Source of the DNA: Acidobacteriota bacterium
GTDB lineage: Bacteria > Acidobacteriota > Thermoanaerobaculia > UBA5066
DNA length: 46,264 nt
Assembly (NCBI GenBank): GCA_008363385.1
Contig: RHKY01000005.1
Location: 82,254 to 128,517, forward strand
Reading direction: 5' to 3'
Positions 32,289 to 38,257 of the stretch are shown here, one piece after another. The translations under genes were made by a program, and so were the position numbers. How positions within the stretch are numbered: position 1 is the first letter of the stretch; the number at the start of each line of letters is the position of its first letter. A model generated the notes under the pieces. That model was not told the origin of the DNA, did not search any database, and saw nothing but the letters and a program-made list of their open reading frames with translations.

Positions 32289-34288
32289 GGCCACCCCAGC
32301 AGCGGCCGGACGGCGTTCCAGGCCATCAGGAGGAGGAGCGTCGCCACGGGGACGGCGAGGTACGAGCTGAGCCTCCCGTGCTGGAGGGCTCGAAGAGCCG
32401 AGAGGCGGTCGGCCGCCCGGAGGAGGAACGGCCCGAGGAGGCGCTCGCCGACCGGCTCGGGAGTCTCCGACGAGAACCGCCCCGGCGAAGGGAACAGCCC
32501 CTCGGGGCGGTCGACCCCGGTCCTCGCCGCGAAGAGAGGCGGCGAGAGGCGCTCCGAGATCCACTCGGCGAAGGAGCGTCCCGTGTACTGCATGGTCGGC
32601 CGGGGCGCGGCGTAGCCGCAGTCCCACGTCGGACGGTCCGCCTCGCGGGCGCCCCGGAGGTCGCGCGCGACGAGGGCCCCCGCCGCGGCGAGGCAGAGGA
32701 GCGTCCCCCAGAGCGCGCCCGAGAGCGGGACGAGCGCCGCCGCCTCGCGGAGCGGCTCGGCGGCGGGCCCGGAGGCCCCGCTCCAGGCGGCGGCCACGCG
32801 CTCCAGGGCCGGGGAGAGGAACGGCAGGAGGAGCCCGATGGCGGCGGAGCCGGCGGCGGCCAGGAGGACCGGCACCCGCATCGTCGCGGGAGGCTCCGTG
32901 GCCTCGCGGGCCGCCTCGGTCCGCGGCTCGCCGAGGAAGACCGTCCCGACCAGCCGGACGAAGGCCGTGACCGCCACCCCCCCGGAGAGGACGAGGGCCA
33001 CGATCGCCACGGGGGCGAGGACGAGCGGGCGCGTCTCGTCGAGGAAGCTCCGGAGGAGGCCGCCGTACAGGAGCCACTCGCTCGCGAAGGCTCCGAAGGG
33101 CGGGAGGACGGCCGCCGCGCCGGCGGCCAGGACGAAGGCGGCGCCGGTGCGCGGCATCCGCCGCAGGAGCCCGCCGAGCCGGTCCACCGCGCGCGTCCCG
33201 GTGGCGTGGAGGACGGCCCCCGCCCCGAGGAAGAGAGCCGTCTTGAAGAGGGCGTGGACCCACGTGTGGAAGACCGCCGCCGCGATCCCGAGGAGGACCC
33301 AGACCGGGCGGTCGAACGCGCGCCCCGCCATTGCGAGGCCGATCCCGGTCGCCACGATGCCGACGTTCTCGACGCTGGAGTAGGCCAGCGAGCGCTTCAG
33401 GTCCCCCTGCCCGACCGCCAGGACGACCCCAGAGGCTGCCGTGGCCGCCCCCGCGAGGAGGACGAGGCCGGCCAGCCACGCGGGGACCTGCGGCAGGAGG
33501 CCCGTCACCCGGAGGATCCCGTAGAGCCCCGTCTTCAGCATCACGGCCGACAGGAGGGCCGAGGCGTGGCTCGGGGCGCCGGCGTGCGCGCCGGGGAGCC
33601 AGAAGTGGAGCGGGAAGAGCCCCGCCTTCCCCCCGAAGCCGGCGAGGGCCAGGAGGACGACGGCGGAGCCCGCGGCTCCGGAAGGGAGAGCCACGAAAGA
33701 CGTTGTCCCCGTCGTGGCCCGCATCACGAGGACCATCGCCGTCAGCGAGAGCGTCCCGGCGTGCGTCGCCACGAGGTACGTCAGGCCTGCCCTCCGCACC
33801 TCGGGCTCGCCGTGGTCGACGGAGGCCAGGAAGAAGGCCGAGAGGGCCATCACCTCCCAGGCGACGAGGAAGAGGACCCCGTCCCGCGCCACGGTGACGA
33901 GGACGATCGACGCCGCGAGGAGCCCCGAGAAGAGGCGCACCGCGGGCCGGTGCGCCGAGGGCCCGTGCTCGTACCCGAGGCCGTAGACCGAGGCGAGCGG
34001 GAAGACGACGGCCACGGGGAGGAGGAACGCCGCCGAGAGCGGGTCGAGGGCGAGGAGGACCCGCCCCAGGGGGAGCGACCAGCGGACGTCGGCGAGGACC
34101 GTCACTCCCCCGAAGAGGCCCGAGATCCCCGCGGCGAGCGCGAGCGCGCCCGAGGCGGCCGCCAGGGCCGTCCCGAGACGAGCCGCCCCCTCGCCCTTCC
34201 GCCGGACGAGCGTGGGGAGGCCGCTCGCGATCGCCAGCGCGGCGGACCCGAGGACGAGGACGGCCTCCTGGGACGGGGCCGCGCTCAT
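32285..34288 (-). CDS. HyfB-like antiporter-type subunit, first copy
   Basis: The 667-residue protein is of the NuoL/HyfB family: VARDGVLFLVAWEVMALSAFFLAS, FGGKAGLFPLHFWLPGAHAGAPSHASALLSAVMLKTGLYGILR, GDLKRSLAYSSVENVGIVATGIG, HALFKTALFLGAGAVLHATG, and the C-terminal TWDCGYAAPRPTMQYTGRSFAEW followed by a long amphipathic/terminal helix region. Catalytic-type Lys and Glu residues of proton-pumping subunits are present. It is the first structural gene of the complex. The ATG at 34288 overlaps the stop of the HTH-EIIA gene (ATGA), so the regulator-like protein and the complex are translated together. Confidence 0.9.
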   Translation of the reverse strand: MSAAPSQEAVLVLGSAALAIASGLPTLVRRKGEGAARLGTALAAASGALALAAGISGLFGGVTVLADVRWSLPLGRVLLALDPLSAAFLLPVAVVFPLASVYGLGYEHGPSAHRPAVRLFSGLLAASIVLVTVARDGVLFLVAWEVMALSAFFLASVDHGEPEVRRAGLTYLVATHAGTLSLTAMVLVMRATTGTTSFVALPSGAAGSAVVLLALAGFGGKAGLFPLHFWLPGAHAGAPSHASALLSAVMLKTGLYGILRVTGLLPQVPAWLAGLVLLAGAATAASGVVLAVGQGDLKRSLAYSSVENVGIVATGIGLAMAGRAFDRPVWVLLGIAAAVFHTWVHALFKTALFLGAGAVLHATGTRAVDRLGGLLRRMPRTGAAFVLAAGAAAVLPPFGAFASEWLLYGGLLRSFLDETRPLVLAPVAIVALVLSGGVAVTAFVRLVGTVFLGEPRTEAAREATEPPATMRVPVLLAAAGSAAIGLLLPFLSPALERVAAAWSGASGPAAEPLREAAALVPLSGALWGTLLCLAAAGALVARDLRGAREADRPTWDCGYAAPRPTMQYTGRSFAEWISERLSPPLFAARTGVDRPEGLFPSPGRFSSETPEPVGERLLGPFLLRAADRLSALRALQHGRLSSYLAVPVATLLLLMAWNAVRPLLGWP

Positions 34289-34992
34289 CCGGCCTCTTGG
34301 GCGGCGCCCGGCTCCCGGGCCGGGATCGCGGCCTCCACCTCGCGGGCGGCGGTGAAGAGCGCCTCGCGGCTCGACTCGAGGAGGACCAGCTCCCGGAAGC
34401 GCGGGTCCCGGAGGAGGAAGGCGAGGCGCGAGAGGAGGTGGAGGTGCGTCCTCACCGTCGGCGTGATCAGCGTGAAGAGGATCCGGACCGGCCGGCCGTC
34501 GAGCGCCCCGAACTCGATCGCCTCCTCGAGGTAGCAGAGGGCCACCATCGGCTGCTCGACGTGGAGGACGATGGGGTTCCTCACGTGCGGGATGGCGATG
34601 CCGTCCCCGATCCCCGTCGAGCCGAGGTTCTCGCGGGCGAGGAGGACGCTCAGGAGGAAGCCCCGGTCCACCTCCCGGGGGAGGGGGAGGATCTCCACGA
34701 CCGCGGCGAGCGACTCCTCCTTGCTCCTCCCGGAGACCCGGTAGTGGATCCCCCCGCGCGCGAGCGACTCGGCGACCGACGGGAGCGGCGTCTCGCCCCC
34801 CTCGGTCTCCTCGAAGATCCGCGGCGACACGTTGATCCGCTTGGCGGTCGCCCACTCCAGGAGCTCGGCGCGGTTGAACCGGTACTGCTCGCTGATCTGG
34901 TAGGCCGGCAGCGACCCCGACCGGATCCACCGGTAGACCGTCTTCTCCGAGACCCCGAGCATTTCGGCCGCGTCCTTCACGGTGAGCTTCAT
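34285..34992 (-). CDS. Helix-turn-helix plus PTS EIIA (fructose/nitrogen-type) fusion protein
   Basis: The 235-residue protein starts with an excisionase/MerR-like winged HTH (about 1-52: KLTVKDAAEMLGVSEKTVYRWIRSGSLPAYQI...RFNRAELLEWA). A linker leads to a PTS EIIA type-2 domain (about 75-225) with the phosphorylatable His at about 136 in GIAIPHVRNP. EIIA domains of this kind accept phosphate from HPr/NPr. The HTH suggests it senses phosphorylation state and binds DNA. It heads the Hyf-like operon and overlaps its first gene by four bases, so it probably controls or reports to that complex; that link is inference. ATG start with AAAGGG upstream and a -10-like TATCAT at 35017-35012. Confidence 0.9.
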   Translation of the reverse strand: MKLTVKDAAEMLGVSEKTVYRWIRSGSLPAYQISEQYRFNRAELLEWATAKRINVSPRIFEETEGGETPLPSVAESLARGGIHYRVSGRSKEESLAAVVEILPLPREVDRGFLLSVLLARENLGSTGIGDGIAIPHVRNPIVLHVEQPMVALCYLEEAIEFGALDGRPVRILFTLITPTVRTHLHLLSRLAFLLRDPRFRELVLLESSREALFTAAREVEAAIPAREPGAAQEAG

Positions 34993-35017
34993 CGAGAGCC
35001 CTTTCGTCCCGATGATA

Positions 35018-35032
35018 GGACAATGAAGGACA
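35018..35032. promoter_or_regulatory. Paired GGACA repeats before the HTH-EIIA operon
   Basis: GGACA occurs at 35018-35022 and again at 35028-35032, exactly ten bases (one helical turn) apart, just upstream of the -10-like TATCAT (minus strand, 35017-35012). It is a candidate binding site for the HTH of the first gene or another regulator. The 80-base gap is otherwise unremarkable. Confidence 0.3.
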
Positions 35033-35072
35033 GGTCAGCTCATCCGGATCCGATCTGGAGCGACGCTTCCCA

Positions 35073-36095
35073 TCATGGGACGACCGGTCGCAACCGGGGT
35101 CGCTCCGCCAGGAGCCGAGCCGCCAGATCGTGCCCGCGGGGAGTCCAGTGCGGGTCCTTGACGAAGTGAAGGCCAAGCGGGTTCCCGGTCGCCTCGAAGG
35201 CGAGCCTCGGGTCGACGACGTCCAACCCCTCCTGCCGGAGTGCGGCCAGGAACCTGTCGTGGACGCAGCGTGCTTCCTCCCGGGTGGGGCCGGCCCAGAG
35301 CCCGCGCGAGGGGACCAGGAGGACGATCGTGGGGAACGCCCGCGCGATCAAGCGGACCCGGGCGGCCGACGATTCGAGGAGCTCCGGCTCGCAGGAGTCG
35401 CGACCGATCCCCTCGACGTTCTCGCGGACGAGCCCCGCGCGTGCAGCCAGCTTCTCCAGCCGGGGGGACGAGTGGACGGCCGTCGTGACGAGGCTCCTGA
35501 GCGCCATCCTCTGCCAGAGCCGGATGACCGCGGCCCGGAGCCTCGAGCGCCGCGTGGGGGCCTCTTCGTCGGGGCTCCTCTCGCGGTAGAGGCGGACGTC
35601 GTTCTCCATGCAGACGGCCAGGACGACCCGGCCGGGCCGCGCGCCGAGCCCGCGGGCCCAGTCGAGCAACCGGGCGGCGCCACCGAGGTCGGTCGGCACG
35701 GCGAGGTTGAAGACCCGGCGCCCCGTGAGGGCCTCGAGGCGGTTCCCGAAGCGCTCCGCCTCCTCCACGCCCCACCCGAACGCGAAGGAGTCCCCCACGA
35801 CGACCACGTCGGCCTCGCGCGCCGAGGCCACGTCCCGCGAGTCCCGGAGCCCGCGATGGTTGAACCGGACCTCGACGTCGAAGTCCCCCGTGTTCTTCCA
35901 CTGCCTCAGGCGCGCCCCCGGCGGGCCGAGCGGGGGGAGGCCCTGAACGAGCTGCCGGAAGACGACTTGCCCGGCCGGGTCGTATCGCGTCCGGAAGAGC
36001 CGGAGCCCCGCCTCGCAGACGAGGAGGGCGAGGAGCCCGGCGGCCCCGGCGACGGCGATCCGCCGGACGAGCCGGCGGCCGGCTCCGCCGCGCGT
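35073..36095 (-). CDS. Membrane-anchored SGNH/GDSL-like hydrolase
   Basis: The recognisable domain has the block I motif VVVVGDSFAFGWGVEEAERFG (catalytic Ser in GDS) and the C-terminal DPHWTPRGHDLAARLL (catalytic Asp-His), with a central ENDV-like CMENDVRLYRE. Such proteins often add or remove acyl groups on envelope glycans. The first ordinary start (GTG 35831) falls just before block I, but the frame stays open upstream and encodes the typical N-terminus: a membrane helix (RRIAVAGAAGLLALLVC) and FNHRGLRDSRDV. No ATG, GTG or TTG exists in that segment. An ACG at 36095 lies eight bases after GGAGG, directly after the TAG of the preceding in-frame gene. I place the start there, with low certainty. 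Confidence 0.75.
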   Translation of the reverse strand, partial: TRGGAGRRLVRRIAVAGAAGLLALLVCEAGLRLFRTRYDPAGQVVFRQLVQGLPPLGPPGARLRQWKNTGDFDVEVRFNHRGLRDSRDVASAREADVVVVGDSFAFGWGVEEAERFGNRLEALTGRRVFNLAVPTDLGGAARLLDWARGLGARPGRVVLAVCMENDVRLYRERSPDEEAPTRRSRLRAAVIRLWQRMALRSLVTTAVHSSPRLEKLAARAGLVRENVEGIGRDSCEPELLESSAARVRLIARAFPTIVLLVPSRGLWAGPTREEARCVHDRFLAALRQEGLDVVDPRLAFEATGNPLGLHFVKDPHWTPRGHDLAARLLAERPRLRPVVP

Positions 36096-36098
36096 GGC

Positions 36099-37031
36099 CT
36101 ATCCCTCCTGCCGGGCGACCGGCGTGGCCCGGTTCGGGATCGTCACGAGGGCGAGGCGGCGGCACGGGAGGGATCCCGCGGCGAGGGCCTCCTCGGCAGC
36201 CTCTCGGAGCGTGGGGAAGCGGATCCCGGCTTCCTTCCACGCGGCCAGCTGGCGGGCGAAGAGGGCGTGGAGGGCCCGGCCCCCCTCGATCTCCGTGTGG
36301 ATGGAGTGGACCGCCGACCCCGCCGAGGCCGCGACGAGCGAGAGGAGGTGCCCGGTCGTCGCCTCGCGGGCGTCCGCGTCGCGGCCGAACCGGTCTTCCG
36401 CGAGGAGCTCGTCGAGCGTCGGGAGCGTCGAGGGGACCTCCACGATCGGCGACGGGCTCCCGTCGGGACGGGCCGGGTGGAAGGGCCTCCCGCCCCGGGT
36501 GTCGGAGGAGACGCGGATCCCGGCGGCCTCGTAGGCCTCGACCGACAGGGCGTTCGCCGTCCAGCCGGGGGCCCCCGCGACGAGGGGCCGCGCGCCGAGG
36601 AGCTCCTCGAACCGCGCGGCGGCCCGCGCCACCGTGGCGAGGACCTCCCCGCGCGGCATCCGGGGGAGCCGGTCGTGCCAGTCGACGTGGTCCCAGGCGT
36701 GGAGGCCGCACTCGTGCCCGGCCGCGAGCGCCTCCCGCATCCGGCTCGCGGCGGCGGGCCTCTTCCCGATGTCCGGGGCGGGGAGGAGCGTGCCGTAGAG
36801 CATCGTCCGGAGCCCGTACGAGGCCGCCGGGCTGGCGCGCAGGACCTTCTTCACGAACCCCTTCCGGAAGACCCTCTTCACGGCCCGCCCGGTCGTGTCG
36901 GGGCCGAGCGAGAAGAGGAACGTCGCGCGGACCCCCTCCCGGGCGAAGAGGTCGAGGAGGCGCGGCACCCCGTCGACCGTCCCCGACAACGTGTCGACGT
37001 CGACCTTCAGGACGAGCCGGGGCGGGGTCAC
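36099..37031 (-). CDS. arnD: ArnD-like polysaccharide deacetylase-family deformylase
   Basis: The 310-residue protein aligns by eye along its length with E. coli ArnD, the deformylase of 4-deoxy-4-formamido-L-arabinose-phosphoundecaprenol: LKVDVDTLSGTVDGVPRLLDLF with the metal/catalytic Asp pair, TFLFSLGPDTTGRAVKRVF, GHECGLHAWDHVDWHDRL with the His ligands, GWTANALSVEAYEAAGIRVSSDTRGGRPFHP, VPSTLPTLDELL and SIHTEIEGG. It would act at the membrane on lipid-linked amino-arabinose. The GTG at 37031 overlaps the stop of the ArnA-like gene (GTGA). Genes for ArnB, ArnC, ArnT and the formyltransferase are not in the window, so the pathway role is unproven and a related lipid-linked sugar is possible. 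Confidence 0.85.
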   Translation of the reverse strand: MTPPRLVLKVDVDTLSGTVDGVPRLLDLFAREGVRATFLFSLGPDTTGRAVKRVFRKGFVKKVLRASPAASYGLRTMLYGTLLPAPDIGKRPAAASRMREALAAGHECGLHAWDHVDWHDRLPRMPRGEVLATVARAAARFEELLGARPLVAGAPGWTANALSVEAYEAAGIRVSSDTRGGRPFHPARPDGSPSPIVEVPSTLPTLDELLAEDRFGRDADAREATTGHLLSLVAASAGSAVHSIHTEIEGGRALHALFARQLAAWKEAGIRFPTLREAAEEALAAGSLPCRRLALVTIPNRATPVARQEG

Positions 37032-38059
37032 ACGTCGGGCGCCCGGCGCCCCGAGAGGTAGAAGTCGAGCGTCTTTCGGAGGCCGGTGTCGAAGTCCGTC
37101 GTCGGCCTCCAGCCGAGGCACCGCTCGGCCTTGGCGATCGACGGCACGCGCGTCGTGATGTCCTGGTACCCCTCGCCGTAGTACTCGCCGGCGGTCACCT
37201 CGACGACGACCGCCTCGCGGGCCAGCTTCTCGAACCTCGGGTACCGCCCGACCGCCTCGACCAGCCTCGCGGCCAGGTCGCGGATCGACAGGTCCGCCGC
37301 CGGGTTGCCGAGGTTGAAGATCCCGCCGTCGGCGCAGCCGTTCTCGTTGACGAGGATCCTCATCAGCCCGTCGATCCCGTCCTCGATGTAGGTGAAGCAG
37401 CGCCGCTGCCTCCCCCCGTCCACGAGCTTGATCGGGACGCCGTAGAGGATGTTGTGGAGGAACTGGGTCAGGACGCGGCTCGACCCCTCCTTCGGGGCGT
37501 CCACGTCGTCCAGGTGCGGGCCGTACCAGTTGAACGGCCGGAAGAGGGTGAAGCGGAGCCCCTGCGCCGACCCGAGGGCCCAGATGACCCGGTCGAGGAG
37601 CTGCTTGGAGGCCGAGTAGATCCAGCGCGGCTTGTTGATCGGCCCGTAGACGAGCGGCGACGTGTCCTCGTCGAACGCCGGGTCCGGGCACATCCCGTAG
37701 ACCTCGGACGTGGAGGGGAAGACGACCCGCTTGCCGTACTTGGCGGCCGTCTTCACGACCCGGAGGTTCTCCTCGAAGTCGAGCTCGAAGACGGCGAGGG
37801 GGTTCTTCACGTACGCCGCCGGGGTGGCGATCGCCACGAGCGGCAGGACCACGTCCGCCTTCTTGACGTGGTACTCGATCCACTCCCTGTTGATGGCGAT
37901 GTCCCCTTCCAGGAACCGGAACCGCCTCTCGGGGAGGAACTCCTCGATCCGGTCGCTCGCGACGTCGAGGCCGTAGACCTCCCAGCCGGTCGTCGTGAGG
38001 ATCCGGCGGGTCAGGGCGTTCCCGATGAAGCCGTTGACGCCCAGGATCAGGACGCGCAT
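37028..38059 (-). CDS. ArnA C-terminal-type UDP-glucuronate decarboxylase
   Basis: The 343-residue SDR protein matches only the C-terminal oxidative decarboxylase half of ArnA: MRVLILGVNGFIGNALTRRIL nucleotide site, PLVAIATPAAYVKNPLAVFELDFEENLRVVK, PSTSEVYGMC (Ser and Glu of the decarboxylase), YSASKQLLDRVIW (YxxxK), RPFNWYGPHLDD and RRCFTYIEDGIDGLMRI with the Arg of the decarboxylase. It would convert UDP-glucuronate to UDP-4-keto-pentose using NAD+. The N-terminal formyltransferase half of ArnA is absent. The ATG at 38059 has a long Shine-Dalgarno (GGAGGGAGG) about nine bases upstream. It is the first gene of the ArnA-C/ArnD/SGNH operon. Confidence 0.88.
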   Translation of the reverse strand: MRVLILGVNGFIGNALTRRILTTTGWEVYGLDVASDRIEEFLPERRFRFLEGDIAINREWIEYHVKKADVVLPLVAIATPAAYVKNPLAVFELDFEENLRVVKTAAKYGKRVVFPSTSEVYGMCPDPAFDEDTSPLVYGPINKPRWIYSASKQLLDRVIWALGSAQGLRFTLFRPFNWYGPHLDDVDAPKEGSSRVLTQFLHNILYGVPIKLVDGGRQRRCFTYIEDGIDGLMRILVNENGCADGGIFNLGNPAADLSIRDLAARLVEAVGRYPRFEKLAREAVVVEVTAGEYYGEGYQDITTRVPSIAKAERCLGWRPTTDFDTGLRKTLDFYLSGRRAPDV

Positions 38060-38110
38060 TCGGGCGGCCTCCCTCCGCGCCCCCCTCGCCCGTGGGAGGC
38101 CCGGCCGGGA

Positions 38111-38116
38111 AAGATA
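38111..38116 (-). promoter_or_regulatory. Candidate -10 for the ArnA-like operon
   Basis: On the minus strand TATCTT (38116 to 38111) lies in the only AT-rich spot of the region, 51 bases before the ATG at 38059. No clear -35 is seen. The -10 alone is weak evidence. Confidence 0.3.
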
Positions 38117-38155
38117 CACCCCCGGGAGGGGCAGCCCGCGGAGGCGCCCCGGCCC

Positions 38156-38165
38156 GGGGGGGGGG
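38156..38165. repeat. G10 homopolymer in a divergent promoter region
   Basis: Ten consecutive G bases lie between the divergent ArnA-like and cytochrome promoters, embedded in a CCCGG...CCGGG-rich stretch. Length could vary between cells or between assemblies. The rest of the 198-base gap contains the two promoters annotated separately. Confidence 0.8.
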
Positions 38166-38187
38166 CGGCCCCCGCTGACCCGGGTCA

Positions 38188-38216
38188 TTGACGGCGGCCG
38201 GCCCGCCGGGTAAAAG
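38188..38216 (+). promoter_or_regulatory. Sigma-70-type promoter for the bc-type multihaem cytochrome operon
   Basis: TTGACG at 38188-38193 and TAAAAG at 38211-38216 are 17 bases apart, the ideal spacing. The start is expected near 38223, giving a short leader with a TAGGAG Shine-Dalgarno at 38246-38251 before the ATG at 38258. It is the best sigma-70-like promoter in the window. Confidence 0.6.
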
Positions 38217-38257
38217 CGGCTCATTACCGGAGCGACGTGTCAGGTTAGGAGCCCCTC

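Noticed and set aside
24978-34288. Respiratory complex I or a genuine [NiFe] hydrogenase-4
   Set aside because: Gene order and subunit types (HyfE, HyfC wording, no NuoEFG, no NuoA/J/K set) are Hyf-like, not complex I; and the large subunit lacks the L1 nickel cysteines needed for a hydrogenase.
38060-38257. FNR-type site in the cytochrome/ArnA divergent region
   Set aside because: TCATTGACGG and TCATTACCGG look alike but neither forms TTGAT-N4-ATCAA.
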